Shown: positions 16,394 to 25,208, numbered from the stretch's first letter. The stretch: DNA of 64,000 nt from Eubacteriales Family XIII. Incertae Sedis bacterium (GCA_031272365.1 JAISTX010000042.1:21505-85504), one strand, 5' to 3'. Numbers and translations are program-made. The notes: generated from the sequence alone by a model not told the origin.

Positions 16394-17618
16394 GGGCATC
16401 GTCACCGAAAACCTCGTCGTTTTCTTCGGGAACCTGCGCGAGGGCGGGCTGCTCATCGGCCCGTCCGAGACGGCGGACGCGATCGCCTTTATATCGGCGG
16501 CCGGGCTTTCCGACAGGCCGACGGTGCGCACGGGCCTGCGCGCGATGCTCGCCAAGTCCCGGAAAGAGCAAGCCGTTTTCGACGCGGCGTTCGACACGTT
16601 TTTCGTGGGCGCCGAAACGATGGAGACGCGGCAGCGGGAGATCCTCGACAAGGCATCGCGGCGGCAGGAGCGGATCGAGACGGGGCGCGACGCCCTCGAG
16701 CGGTACGAGGTCTCCGAGGAGCTCGCGGAAGCTTTCGCCTCAGCGACGGAGGAGCGCAAGGAGTGGCTGAAGAACATGCTCGACTACGCGCAGGACGGCA
16801 ACCGCAACCTGCCGCTCATGGAGGCGTACCTGAAGAAGATCGCGTCCGGGTGGCTGTCCGAGGAGGGCGGCGTCGGGCTCGAGCAGCCGGACGGCCAGGA
16901 CGACAGCCTGCTGCACAAGAGCTTCGCGTCCATCACCGAGGAGGAGATCCCGCAGGCGCTCCGCCTCGTCGAGGCGCTCGTGCGGCGCATCCTGCTCGCC
17001 TCGGAGCGGCGCTACCGCAGGAACGGCCGGCGCGGGATGCCGGACCTCCGGCAGACGATCCACCGGAGCCTCAGGACGGGCGGCGTCCCGCTCTCCCCCG
17101 CCTACAAGAAGCGCCCCCGCTCCTCGCGGCGCATCGTGGTGCTCTGCGACGTCTCGGAGTCCATGGTGCGGTTTTCGGAATTCGCGCTGACCTTCATCAC
17201 CGCCCTGTCGCGGCGCGACGGGAAGCTGCGCGCCTTCATCTTCTCCGAGGGCCTGGCGGCGATCGGCACGGAAGACCTCACGCATTTTGAGAAGAATGTG
17301 CACGAGAGCGGCCTTTGGCGGCGCGGCACCGACATCGGCGGCGCGCTGGGCGCCCTGCTCGCGGAGCGCCCGCCCGCGATCGACGCGCAGACGCTGCTGC
17401 TCGTGCTGTCGGACGCGAAGACCGTGAACCGCCCGCTCGCGGAGGAGATGCTCCACGAGGTGGGCAGCCACACGCGCGAGATCCTCTGGCTCAACCCCGA
17501 GCGCCAGTTTTCCGCGTTCGCCGAAAGGATCGCCACAAAATACGCAGCGGAGCATGTGACCATGCTCCGCTGCAGCAGCATCGAAGAATTGGCGAGGGCC
17601 TGCGCCTCCGCCTTGTAG
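16386..17618 (+). CDS. VWA (CoxE-like) domain protein
   Basis: The 410-residue protein has a helical N-terminal half and a C-terminal von Willebrand factor A-like domain. VVLCDVSESMVRFSEF carries the MIDAS motif DxSxS, and RRGTDIGGAL and LLVLSDAKT supply the other metal-site residues. It resembles CoxE-type partners of MoxR ATPases. Translation starts at a TTG (16386) inside the end of the MoxR gene, with no strong ribosome site nearby, which points to translational coupling. It ends 9 nt from the convergent pckG gene. Confidence 0.88.
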   Translation: MNKGIVTENLVVFFGNLREGGLLIGPSETADAIAFISAAGLSDRPTVRTGLRAMLAKSRKEQAVFDAAFDTFFVGAETMETRQREILDKASRRQERIETGRDALERYEVSEELAEAFASATEERKEWLKNMLDYAQDGNRNLPLMEAYLKKIASGWLSEEGGVGLEQPDGQDDSLLHKSFASITEEEIPQALRLVEALVRRILLASERRYRRNGRRGMPDLRQTIHRSLRTGGVPLSPAYKKRPRSSRRIVVLCDVSESMVRFSEFALTFITALSRRDGKLRAFIFSEGLAAIGTEDLTHFEKNVHESGLWRRGTDIGGALGALLAERPPAIDAQTLLLVLSDAKTVNRPLAEEMLHEVGSHTREILWLNPERQFSAFAERIATKYAAEHVTMLRCSSIEELARACASAL

Positions 17619-17627
17619 CCCCGCGCC

Positions 17628-19397
17628 TTACAGCCCCAGCCGTTTTTTCAGCGCCGACTGCTGCGCGCGCACCGCGTCCGGCAGCCGGTCGAATTTCGCG
17701 AAGAACTCGCTCTGGTTTTCGATCTCCTGCGCCCAGCTCTCCTTGTCGATCGAGAGCAGCGCCCGGATCGTGTCGAGGCTGACTTCATCCTCCAGCCCGG
17801 TGATCTCGATGTCCTCGGGCTTCGGCATATAGCCGATCGCCGTCTCGTCCGCGTCGACGGCGCCTTTCGCGCGGTCGAGGATCCATTTCACGACGCGGAA
17901 GTTCTCGCCATAGCCCGGCCAGATGAAATGCCCTTCGTCGTCGAGCCGGAACCAGTTGACATTGAAGATCTTCGGCGGGTTCGGGATCTTCTTGCCCATC
18001 TCGAGCCAGTGCCCGAAATAGTCGCCCATATTGTACCCGCAAAACGGCAGCATCGCCATCGGGTCGCGGCGCACGACGCCGACCTGGCCCGCGGCCGCGG
18101 CCGTCGTCTCGGAGCCCATCGTCGCGCCGACGAAGACGCCGTGCTCCCAGTCGAAGCTCTGGTAGACGAGGGGCGCGACCTTGGCGCGCCTGCCGCCGAA
18201 GAGGATCGCCGAGATCGGCACGCCCTGCGGGTTCTCCCATTCGGAGCTGATGCAGGGGCACTGCCCCGCCGGCGCCGTGAAGCGCGAGTTCGGGTGCGCC
18301 GCCTTCTCGGGGCTGTCCGGCGTCCAGGGGTTGCCCTTCCAGTCGGTCGCCTCGGCCGGCGCGTCCGTGCCCATGCCTTCCCACCAGACCGTGCCGTCCG
18401 GCAGCAGGGCGACGTTCGTGAAGATCGTGTTTTTCTTCGTGGTGAGCAGCGCGTTCGGGTTGGACTTCATGCTCGTGCCCGGCGCGACGCCGAAGAAGCC
18501 GTACTCGGGGTTCACCGCCCAGAGCCTGCCGTCCTCGCCGATGCGCATCCACGCGATGTCGTCGCCGACCGTCCAGACCTTGTAGCCCTTCTCCCGCGCG
18601 TACTCCGGCGGGATCATCATCGCGAGGTTCGTCTTGCCGCACGCCGACGGGAACGCCGCCGCGATGTAGTCCACCTTGCCGTCCGGCGCCTCCACGCCGA
18701 GGATCAGCATATGCTCGGCGAGCCAGCCCTGCGTCTTCGCGAGGTAGCTGCCGATGCGCAGCGAGAAGCATTTCTTGCCGAGCAGCACGTTGCCGCCGTA
18801 GCCGGATCCGATCGACCAGATCGTGTTGTCCTCCGGGAAGTGGCAGATATAGCGCCGCTCCGGGTTGAGGTCGAGCTTGGAATGCAGGCCCTTCACAAAG
18901 TCCGCGGGGTCGTCCGACGCGTCCAGGTAGTCCATCGCGACCTTGCCCATCCTGGTCATGATGCGCATGTTCAGCACGACGTAGATGCTGTCCGTCAGCT
19001 CGATGCCGACCTTCGAGAACGGCGAAGCCGCCGGCCCCATCAGGTAGGGGATGGCGTACATCGTGCGCCCCTTCATCGACCCGTCAAACAGCCCCCCGAG
19101 CTTCGCGTAAGCTTCGTCGGGCGACATCCAGTTGTTCGTCGGGCCCGCGTCCTCCTTCTTCGATGTGCAGATGAACGTCAAATGCTCAACCCGCGCCACG
19201 TCGTTCTCCGCCGTGCGGTGGTACACGCAGCCGGGCAGCTTTTCCTGGTTCAGCAGCAGGATTTCCCCCGACGCGGCCGCCTGCTCCGTGAGGCGTTCCT
19301 TCTCTGCCTCCGAGCCGTCGATCCAGACGATCCCGTCCGGCTTCGTCAGCTGCGCCATCTCCTGCACCCATTCATTTACCGCTTTGTTTTTGTACAC
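17628..19397 (-). CDS. pckG: Phosphoenolpyruvate carboxykinase (GTP)
   Basis: The GTP-type PEPCK interconverts oxaloacetate and phosphoenolpyruvate. The 589-residue length, the P-loop FPSACGKTNLAMM, the metal-site region WTVGDDIAWM, and the guanine-pocket region FFGVAPGTSMKSNPNA match the GTP-dependent family rather than the ATP type common in many Bacillota. It starts at a GTG with AAGGAGG 9 nt upstream. It is a single gene with its own promoter in the short gap to nnrE. In anaerobes the enzyme can serve gluconeogenesis or PEP carboxylation; direction cannot be read here. Confidence 0.95.
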   Translation of the reverse strand: MYKNKAVNEWVQEMAQLTKPDGIVWIDGSEAEKERLTEQAAASGEILLLNQEKLPGCVYHRTAENDVARVEHLTFICTSKKEDAGPTNNWMSPDEAYAKLGGLFDGSMKGRTMYAIPYLMGPAASPFSKVGIELTDSIYVVLNMRIMTRMGKVAMDYLDASDDPADFVKGLHSKLDLNPERRYICHFPEDNTIWSIGSGYGGNVLLGKKCFSLRIGSYLAKTQGWLAEHMLILGVEAPDGKVDYIAAAFPSACGKTNLAMMIPPEYAREKGYKVWTVGDDIAWMRIGEDGRLWAVNPEYGFFGVAPGTSMKSNPNALLTTKKNTIFTNVALLPDGTVWWEGMGTDAPAEATDWKGNPWTPDSPEKAAHPNSRFTAPAGQCPCISSEWENPQGVPISAILFGGRRAKVAPLVYQSFDWEHGVFVGATMGSETTAAAAGQVGVVRRDPMAMLPFCGYNMGDYFGHWLEMGKKIPNPPKIFNVNWFRLDDEGHFIWPGYGENFRVVKWILDRAKGAVDADETAIGYMPKPEDIEITGLEDEVSLDTIRALLSIDKESWAQEIENQSEFFAKFDRLPDAVRAQQSALKKRLGL

Positions 19398-19436
19398 CTT
19401 GATTTGCCTCCTTATTGATTTCTATATACGGCGATA

Positions 19437-19466
19437 ATCATATCACAAACATTGTGAATCTTACAA
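19437..19466 (-). promoter_or_regulatory. pckG promoter with internal inverted repeat
   Basis: Minus-strand TTGTAA (19466-19461) and TATGAT (19442-19437) are separated by 18 nt. Between them lies TCACAA-N3-TTGTGA (19443-19457), a 6-bp-arm inverted repeat in the spacer. This is a typical repressor position. The cognate regulator is unknown. Confidence 0.5.
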
Positions 19467-20141
19467 ACATTCCTCATTTTCCGCATAGATGCCGATATCC
19501 TTCACGAGCACCTTGCCGGACAGCCCGCTGCCGGGCGGCCGCGTATGCCCGACCTTCCGGTACGCGAAGGTCACGGTGACGTCGGCCTGCACGGCCTCGC
19601 CGGGCGCCTCGCCCGTGTCCGCCGAAACGCCGGAGGGGATGTCCAGCGACAGCACCCGCGCGCCCGCCCCGCGCGCCGCGCCCATCCACCGGATCGCCTC
19701 CGCAAAATCCCCCGCCGGGGCGCGCCCGCCGCCGATGCCGAAGACCGCGTCCACCACCGTCGTCGCCGGGGCCGCCGCCGAAGCGCCGGAAGCGCCGAAC
19801 TCCGCCCAGGCCACAACCGGCACGCCGTAGCTCTCCGCGATCCTCCACTGCTGCCGCGTCTCCGCGCTGCGTTTCGCGGGGTCGCCGACGAACACCACCG
19901 TGGCGTCGTGCCCGGCCAGCCGCAGCAGCCGGCAGACCGCAAAGCCGTCGCCCCCGTTGTTGCCCGGCCCGCACACGCACAGGACCCTCGCCAGGTCGAA
20001 CCCCTCCTCCCGGAGGGCCTCGGCGGACGCCAGCGCCGCGCGCTCCATGAGCACAAGCGACGGGACGCCGTGGATCACGATCGTGCGGTCGTCCATGTGC
20101 TTCATCTCGGCGGACGTGACGAGCCTCTCCGCCCCGCTCAT
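19461..20141 (-). CDS. nnrE: NAD(P)H-hydrate epimerase
   Basis: NnrE converts R-NAD(P)HX to the S-epimer for metabolite repair. The 226-residue protein corresponds to the YjeF N-terminal domain alone: VTSAEMKHMDDRTI opens the domain, CGPGNNGGDGFAVCRLL is the nucleotide-binding loop, VVDAVFGIGG carries the catalytic Asp, and SLDIPSGVSADTGE is conserved. The fused ADP-dependent dehydratase domain is absent, so the dehydratase must be encoded elsewhere. Its ATG overlaps the TGA of the upstream methyltransferase. Confidence 0.93.
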   Translation of the reverse strand: MSGAERLVTSAEMKHMDDRTIVIHGVPSLVLMERAALASAEALREEGFDLARVLCVCGPGNNGGDGFAVCRLLRLAGHDATVVFVGDPAKRSAETRQQWRIAESYGVPVVAWAEFGASGASAAAPATTVVDAVFGIGGGRAPAGDFAEAIRWMGAARGAGARVLSLDIPSGVSADTGEAPGEAVQADVTVTFAYRKVGHTRPPGSGLSGKVLVKDIGIYAENEECL

Positions 20142-21304
20142 TTCGCCCCCTTCCGGCCGCCGCCCGGCCGCGCGCCGTGGTATTGGTAGAACGTCGTCTC
20201 CAGCCGCCCGTTGTAGAGCTTGCGCCGGCGGTCTGCGGGGCGCCCGAACGCAAGGCTCTCAAATGCCCGATGCGTCGTGATGAGGAATAATGACCACGCC
20301 GGATGCGCCTTCATGAAAGCGCCCACCTCGCGGTAGAGACCTTCGACTTCGCCCTGCTCCCCGATGCGCTCGCCGTACGGCGGGTTCGTGACGAGGATGC
20401 CCTGCGTCTCCCCGCCCGCCGCCTCGGAGCCGGCGAACTCCGCAAACGTCTGCCGCGCAAACGTGACGCAGTCGTCCACCCCAGCGTTCAAAGCGTTTTC
20501 CCGCGCCGCCTCCACGGCGTCCAGGGAGCGGTCGGACGCGAGGATGCGCACGTCCGCTTTCAGGTCGATCCTTTTGTAGGCATCCGCGCGCTCGCGCTTC
20601 CAGACCTCCTGCGGCACGAAGCCCCAAGCTTCCGCCGCAAATTTCCTCCCGAGCCCCGGCGCGATGTTGCGCCCGATCATCGCCGCTTCGATCGGGATCG
20701 TGCCCGACCCGCAGAGGGGGTCGGCCAGCAGGCGGCCCTCCTTCCAGAACGAGAGGCTCACGAGCGCCGCCGCGAGCGTCTCCTTGATCGGCGCCTCCAC
20801 GTGCCGCGCCCGGTAGCCGCGTTTGTGCAGCCCCGGCCCGGTCGTGTCGACGGCCACGCTCACCTGGTCCTTCAGGATGCGGACCAGCACGTTGTATTTC
20901 GCCCCGCTCTTCGAAAACCGCTGCGCGCCGTAGGTGTCCGACAGCCGGGAGACGAGCGCCTTCTCCGCCACCGACTGGCAGGCCGGCACGCTCGACAGCT
21001 TCGATTTGACCGACGAGACGTTCATAACGAAATTTCCGTCGGGGGGGACCAGCGTCTCCCAGGGCAGGGCCTTCACCCCCTGGAACAAGTCCTCGAAGGA
21101 CAGCGCTTCAAATGCGCCCATTTTCAAGAGCACCCGGTCCGCGCACCGCAGCCACAGGTTCGACTTCGCCAGCCCCGCCTCGTTCGTGACATAGGTGATG
21201 CGCCCGTCCTCGCGCTCTGTCACCAAAAAACCGAGCGCCTCCAGCTCGCGGCGCACGACCGCCTCCAGCCCGAACGACGCCGTCGCGATGAGCTCCAGTT
21301 TCAA
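20138..21304 (-). CDS. THUMP/UPF0020 class I RNA methyltransferase (RlmL N-terminal-like)
   Basis: The 388-residue SAM-dependent methyltransferase has an N-terminal ferredoxin-like/THUMP region (1-155), then the Rossmann methylase with LADPLCGSGTIPIEAAM and the catalytic TNPPYGERIGE motif of base-N-methylating enzymes. The 23S rRNA m2G2445 enzymes and bacterial YpsC/YcbY N-terminal proteins look like this. It starts at a TTG with AGGAAGGAAG upstream. A TATAAT on the minus strand (21367-21362) is a likely promoter. It is cotranscribed with nnrE. Confidence 0.88.
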   Translation of the reverse strand: MKLELIATASFGLEAVVRRELEALGFLVTEREDGRITYVTNEAGLAKSNLWLRCADRVLLKMGAFEALSFEDLFQGVKALPWETLVPPDGNFVMNVSSVKSKLSSVPACQSVAEKALVSRLSDTYGAQRFSKSGAKYNVLVRILKDQVSVAVDTTGPGLHKRGYRARHVEAPIKETLAAALVSLSFWKEGRLLADPLCGSGTIPIEAAMIGRNIAPGLGRKFAAEAWGFVPQEVWKRERADAYKRIDLKADVRILASDRSLDAVEAARENALNAGVDDCVTFARQTFAEFAGSEAAGGETQGILVTNPPYGERIGEQGEVEGLYREVGAFMKAHPAWSLFLITTHRAFESLAFGRPADRRRKLYNGRLETTFYQYHGARPGGGRKGAK

Positions 21305-21377
21305 GCTTTCATCTTCCTTCCTCGCATTTCTTCCATATCAAACGCATTTCGCTTTCATATTATTATACAGGATTTTT

Positions 21378-21406
21378 TTGCATTCCCACCCTTCAAGGTG
21401 TAGAAT
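21378..21406 (+). promoter_or_regulatory. Ferritin gene promoter
   Basis: TTGCAT (21378-21383), a 17-nt spacer and TAGAAT (21401-21406) form a good sigma-A promoter. The transcript would carry a leader of about 35 nt with AGGAGG. No obvious Fur box is seen. Confidence 0.65.
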
Positions 21407-21448
21407 GATGCTACAGACTGAAAACAAACGCACCAGGAGGTGAAAGAC

Positions 21449-21970
21449 ATGATCAGCAAGAAACTGCTCAAGGCGCTCGGCGACCAGCTCAACGCGGAGT
21501 TTTACTCGGCCTATCTCTATCTGGCGATGTCCGCCGAAATGGACAACGCCGGCTTCAAGGGGTTCGCCAACTGGCTCTACGTGCAGGCCCAGGAAGAGCG
21601 GGCGCACGCGGCGCATATGTTCCAGTACATCGTCGACCGCGGCGCGGTGCCGTCGTTCGGGCCGATCGAGGGCATCAAGGGCGACTTCTCCACGCCCGTC
21701 AAGGTCTTCGACCGCGTCCTGAAGCACGAGCAAAACGTCACGAAATCGCTCAACAGCATCGCCACGATCGCGCAGGCGGAGAATGACCACGCGACCTACC
21801 AGTTCGTGATGTGGTACGTGAACGAGCAGGTCGAAGAGGAAGACAACGCCGACGAGTACCTCACGCGCCTGAAGCTCAGCGAGGGCAACATCAGCGCCAT
21901 CTACAACCTCGACACGATCCTCGCGGCGCGGGTGTTCGTCGACCCGTTCGCAGGCGCGGCGCAGGCGTAG
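21449..21970 (+). CDS. Ferritin (FtnA-like)
   Basis: The 173-residue four-helix ferritin has the ferroxidase-centre ligands at the same numbering as E. coli FtnA: E17, E50, H53, E94 and Q127. There is no heme-ligand Met typical of bacterioferritin. It should form a 24-mer storing iron in the cytoplasm and protecting against oxidative stress. An in-frame GTG lies 9 nt upstream within the AGGAGG region; the ATG at 21449 is preferred. It is a single gene with its own promoter. Confidence 0.95.
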   Translation: MISKKLLKALGDQLNAEFYSAYLYLAMSAEMDNAGFKGFANWLYVQAQEERAHAAHMFQYIVDRGAVPSFGPIEGIKGDFSTPVKVFDRVLKHEQNVTKSLNSIATIAQAENDHATYQFVMWYVNEQVEEEDNADEYLTRLKLSEGNISAIYNLDTILAARVFVDPFAGAAQA

Positions 21971-21999
21971 CCAGCCGTCAACCAAATAGATTTACAGCA

Positions 22000-22965
22000 T
22001 CATTCGCTCGCCAGGTAGGCGTCGTTGAGCCAGCCCCCGCCCCCGTCAAAGAGGCAGAAGGTCCAGTCCTGCGCGCCCGCCGCGAGCTTGGCGATCTTGA
22101 CGACGCGCGTGCCGTTGGGCAGTTGCACGTAGGCGTAGTGCTCCGTCGTCGGGCCGGACCGCACATTGAGGCCCGCCTCCGTGTTCGCGATCACGGCCGG
22201 CTCGGGCTCCGCAAGGAAGGTGTCCGGGATCACATTCATCTGCTCGGTCGCCAGGTACGGCTCGCCAAAGTACAGCTGGGTGATCGGGGCCGGCTGGAGC
22301 ACGAGGAAGACGTTGCTCTTGATGACGTCGGTGTCCCCTTCCGAGACGAGCAGCACCGCCTTGACGTCGCCCGCGTACAAGCGGAATTTCAGCGCGAGCG
22401 TCCCTTCACCGGCGGACCGGCCGGGGTCGGTGTACTCGTCCGGGGACTTGCCTTCCGCGTTTTCGCCCGCCTTGCCCCCGTACAGATCCATCGACAGCTC
22501 GCCGCCGTCCGCGCTCAGCGTGTAGGTGCCGAAGTATTTTTTGCCGTAGTACGGCGACCCGTCCGAAAAATATTTGTAGCGCCCGCCCTCGAACGTGCAG
22601 GTGCCGTCCTCGTTGAATTCGAAGAAAAACTCGTTGTTCACGGTGCCGTCGTTCAGCGCCGCGCTATCCGGGTTGACCCCCGCCCACGACCCGACGAGCG
22701 AGGAGGCCCCCGCGGTGGACACCGGCTCCAGCTCGACCAGCACGCTGCTGCCCGTGGGGGGCGCGCTGCTGCCTCCGTCCGGCTTCTTGCCCTCCGACCC
22801 CACGCTGTTCGCAATCACGCAGATGATCACGATGATGGCGATGATGACCGCGGCCAGCACAAGGAACTGCCGCCGCTTCTTCTTTGCCAGCAGCACAATC
22901 TGCCGCACCGCCTCCCATATCCACGATAGGTTTGCGCTGTTTCTTTTGTTGCTTCTTCTCGCCAT
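22000..22965 (-). CDS. Membrane-anchored SH3b domain protein
   Basis: The 321-residue protein has a basic cytoplasmic N-terminus (about 1-33), one membrane helix (34-54), an uncharacterised beta-rich domain with GSWAGVNPDS and FEFNEDGTCTFEG, and a C-terminal bacterial SH3-like domain (GLNVRSGPTTEHYAYVQLPNG to WLNDAYL). SH3b domains usually bind cell wall. It is paralogous to the next upstream gene with the same domain order. RBS AAGGAGAG; the two genes are 12 nt apart. The middle domain resembles lipocalin-like SGxWxG repeats but is not identified. Confidence 0.75.
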   Translation of the reverse strand: MARRSNKRNSANLSWIWEAVRQIVLLAKKKRRQFLVLAAVIIAIIVIICVIANSVGSEGKKPDGGSSAPPTGSSVLVELEPVSTAGASSLVGSWAGVNPDSAALNDGTVNNEFFFEFNEDGTCTFEGGRYKYFSDGSPYYGKKYFGTYTLSADGGELSMDLYGGKAGENAEGKSPDEYTDPGRSAGEGTLALKFRLYAGDVKAVLLVSEGDTDVIKSNVFLVLQPAPITQLYFGEPYLATEQMNVIPDTFLAEPEPAVIANTEAGLNVRSGPTTEHYAYVQLPNGTRVVKIAKLAAGAQDWTFCLFDGGGGWLNDAYLASE

Positions 22966-22977
22966 GGCTTGCTCTCC

Positions 22978-23901
22978 TTAAACCGCTTCTGATTCTGTGC
23001 TTTCTTCCTCGGGTGCGCCCGCCGCGCCCGCGTCCACTGCTCCACTGCCCCCCGTCAGGTAATCCGTGTTCAACCACCCCCCGCCTTCCGCAAACAGGCA
23101 AAACACCCAGTCCTCCGGCCCGTCCTGCATCGCCGCGACGCGGTAGGCCGCCGTGCCGTTCTGCAGCGTGCCGAAGCTGTCGTAGTCCGTGCCCGGGCCC
23201 GAGCGCACGTTCAGCCCCTCGAGGGTGTTCGTGACCGCGCTGGCCTCCGGGTTCGGGAATAGGGCATCCGGGACGACGCTCCCTGTCTCCAGCGACGTCT
23301 CGCCGAAAAAGCGCTGCCCTGCGGAGTCCGGCTGCATCACGAAGAAGACGCCCTCGTCGATCACGACCTCCGTGTCGCCCGTCCCTTCCGGCAGCCCCGC
23401 CAGCGCACGCTCCTGCGAGACGAGGACAAACGGCTGCACGCCATCGATATGGATGACCCGGAACCGCACCGTGGCAAACAGCTTCGCGTTCGCCCGCCCC
23501 TGGTCGTGGTACTCCTCCACCGCCCCGCCCGCAGTCTCCACCGTCTCGTATTCGCCGTGGTACAGATCCAGCGTGAGCTCCCGCCCGTCCGCGCTCAGCG
23601 TGTAATCCCCGTAGTATTTGCAGCTGAGCGTGCCCGCCCCGTATTTTGCGAGCTGCATCGTGCAGGCCCCGCCCTCGTCGAACGTGAAGACGTACATATT
23701 GTTTGTCGCCTCGGTGTCCGGGTAGACGCCGCTCCAGCCGCCCGTCAAATCAAACGCCGGCGGCGGCGCGTTTTCGCCCCCGCTCCCGGAGCCTCCCTCG
23801 CCGCCCCCCGGCCCCGCCGCAGAGCCCGAACCCTGATCGCAGGCGGCCAGCGCCAGCGAGACGATTGTCAGAATGATTGCCACAACGGTGGCTTTTTTCA
23901 T
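22978..23901 (-). CDS. SH3b domain lipoprotein
   Basis: The 307-residue protein starts MKKATVVAIILTIV and carries the lipobox LALAAC, so it is lipid-anchored outside the membrane. A Gly/Ser-rich linker is followed by a GGWSGVYPDTEATN domain and a C-terminal SH3b domain (GLNVRSGPGTDYDSFGTL to WLNTDYL). It shares its order of motifs with the downstream protein, so a tandem duplication with a change of anchor is likely. The ATG at 23901 has GAGGAG upstream; the longer frame is unlikely. Likely a surface sensor or wall-binding protein. Confidence 0.78.
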   Translation of the reverse strand: MKKATVVAIILTIVSLALAACDQGSGSAAGPGGGEGGSGSGGENAPPPAFDLTGGWSGVYPDTEATNNMYVFTFDEGGACTMQLAKYGAGTLSCKYYGDYTLSADGRELTLDLYHGEYETVETAGGAVEEYHDQGRANAKLFATVRFRVIHIDGVQPFVLVSQERALAGLPEGTGDTEVVIDEGVFFVMQPDSAGQRFFGETSLETGSVVPDALFPNPEASAVTNTLEGLNVRSGPGTDYDSFGTLQNGTAAYRVAAMQDGPEDWVFCLFAEGGGWLNTDYLTGGSGAVDAGAAGAPEEESTESEAV

Positions 23902-23995
23902 CGCGCCTCTCCTCATACAATTATTGTAGCATACCCGGGAAAATAATTGATGGAATTCGTTTGTATTCTATGTTAGAATACACATTGCGCGGTTT

Positions 23996-24071
23996 GCTAC
24001 CCTAGCTCAGTTGGTAGAGCAGCTGATTCGTAATCAGCAGGTCGGGGGTTCAAGTCCCCCGGGTAGCTCCA
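23996..24071 (+). tRNA. tRNA-Thr (anticodon CGT)
   Basis: A complete cloverleaf of 76 nt is visible. The acceptor GCTACCC pairs with GGGTAGC, the anticodon stem GCTGA/TCAGC holds loop TTCGTAA with anticodon CGT, the T arm is GGGGG-TTCAAGT-CCCCC, and the 3' CCA is encoded. It reads ACG threonine codons, which are frequent in this GC-rich sequence. Confidence 0.97.
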
Positions 24072-24073
24072 TG

Positions 24074-24108
24074 CGGAACAAGCAGGGCTTCATGCCCTGC
24101 TTGTTCCG
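24074..24108 (+). terminator. Perfect 15-bp hairpin after the tRNA
   Basis: The arms 24074-24088 and 24094-24108 are perfectly complementary around a TTCAT loop, starting 3 nt after the tRNA CCA. It is well placed to end the tRNA transcript but lacks a T tract. The following 24109-24265 contains only a second imperfect hairpin and the -10 of the YjbQ gene (TACAAT near 24225). Confidence 0.6.
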
Positions 24109-24265
24109 TATCCAGACAATTGTGCAATTCACCTCAATACATAATATGCTCCCGCACCTCGTTTTCCGGCTCGGTTAGCCCTGCCAATTAAGGCATACTG
24201 CAGGGTTACTGCTTTTCGGCGTGGTACAATGGGATAAATCTGTTAGATTCACAAGGAGCAAGGAT

Positions 24266-24682
24266 ATGAAATCTTATCGGAAGGAACTGCATTTCAGGAC
24301 GGACACGCGGCGGGCGTTTGTCAACATCACGCCGCAGGTTGAGGACGCGCTGCGTGAGAGCGGGATACGCGAGGGGCTTTGCCTTGTCAACGCGATGAAC
24401 ATTACCGCGAGCGTGTTCATCAACGACGACGAGAGCGGGCTACATCGCGACTATGAGCGGTGGCTCGAAAAGCTCGCGCCGGAGAAGCCTTATGACCAAT
24501 ATGATCATAATGGTTATGAGGACAACGCCGACGCGCATCTGAAGCGCACGGTCATGGGGCGCGAGGTGGTCGTCGCCGTTACGGGCGGGCGGCTCGACTT
24601 CGGGACGTGGGAGCAGATCTTCTACGGCGAATTCGACGGCAAGCGCGACAAGCGGGTCTTGGTCAAAATTATTGGAGAATAG
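24266..24682 (+). CDS. YjbQ/UPF0047 family protein, divergent subfamily
   Basis: The 138-residue protein has the UPF0047 fold motifs: [20 protein letters not shown] and [14 protein letters not shown]. The conserved HTTAG segment of the classical subfamily is replaced by [16 protein letters not shown], which belongs to a recognised second branch. Family members have been reported to have weak thiamine-phosphate synthase activity, but the physiological role is unclear. The ATG at 24266 follows ACAAGGAGCAAGG. It is 26 nt before a tautomerase gene. A classical YjbQ lies 5 kb downstream. Confidence 0.85.
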   Translation: MKSYRKELHFRTDTRRAFVNITPQVEDALRESGIREGLCLVNAMNITASVFINDDESGLHRDYERWLEKLAPEKPYDQYDHNGYEDNADAHLKRTVMGREVVVAVTGGRLDFGTWEQIFYGEFDGKRDKRVLVKIIGE

Positions 24683-24708
24683 AAGTTGATATTCGGGAGG
24701 ACAGTATC

Positions 24709-24945
24709 ATGCCACACGTTGTCATCAAAACCATCAGCGGGCCGTCACAGGCGCAGCTTCAGGAAGCTGCCGAGCAGATTGCGGCCGTCGTCAACAAGAC
24801 GATGGGCAAGCCGGAGAAGTACATCTCCGTGTCCGTCGAGGAGTATTCCTACGGAGAGTGGCCGGATGTCTACGACGAGTACGTCAAGGACAAGGACAAC
24901 GTGCTTGTGAAGCCGGGATATTCAGATCCAAAGACGTTTGAGTGA
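24709..24945 (+). CDS. 4-oxalocrotonate tautomerase-like protein
   Basis: This 78-residue tautomerase-superfamily protein begins MPHVVIK, so Pro-2 would become the catalytic N-terminal proline after Met removal. The segment LQEAAEQIAAVVNKTMGKPEKYISVSVEE matches the family. It is somewhat longer than the 62-residue archetype, with a C-terminal extension ending KPGYSDPKTFE. RBS is CGGGAGG. Its substrate is unknown; a small oxo-acid is typical. It is followed immediately by a mobile-element remnant. Confidence 0.85.
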   Translation: MPHVVIKTISGPSQAQLQEAAEQIAAVVNKTMGKPEKYISVSVEEYSYGEWPDVYDEYVKDKDNVLVKPGYSDPKTFE

Positions 24946-24987
24946 CATATTTTTCATATCATGGGCGAGGCGGATGCCCCGCCCGCG

Positions 24988-25208
24988 TGTCATGGGGACG
25001 TATAATTTGACACACTCCCCAGCCTCGGCGCCCTTGAACTCTTTGTGCTCGTTGCTCGCCCTTACAATTGAAATTTGCCGACCACTTCAGCTGTTCCACC
25101 ACTACCTTTCGCAGCTCGAGCGGATTCAAGAAGCCATTGCAGCAGAAACCGGGATGCAGCCCCACCTTGGAGAAGAAGTAATGTGTCAAATTATACGTCC
25201 CCATGGCA
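24988..25208. mobile_element. Inverted-repeat element A (MITE-like)
   Basis: This 221-bp element is bounded by 27-nt inverted repeats (24988-25014 and 25182-25208, one mismatch). Each end contains GGGGACGTATAATTTGACA. The first 100 bp of the left side are nearly identical to element B at 29290. It has no transposase. The ends resemble repeats mobilised by IS200/REP-associated Y1 transposases, which is an inference. It lies directly upstream of the glycosylase promoter. Confidence 0.75.

Noticed and set aside
19443..19457. Rex (NADH-responsive) operator at pckG
   Set aside because: Rex sites read TTGTGA-N6-TCACAA; here the arms are in the opposite order with a 3-nt spacer.
24709..24945. A longer start for the tautomerase (24607)
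   Set aside because: The longer form overlaps the YjbQ gene and loses the Met-Pro N-terminus essential for tautomerase chemistry.
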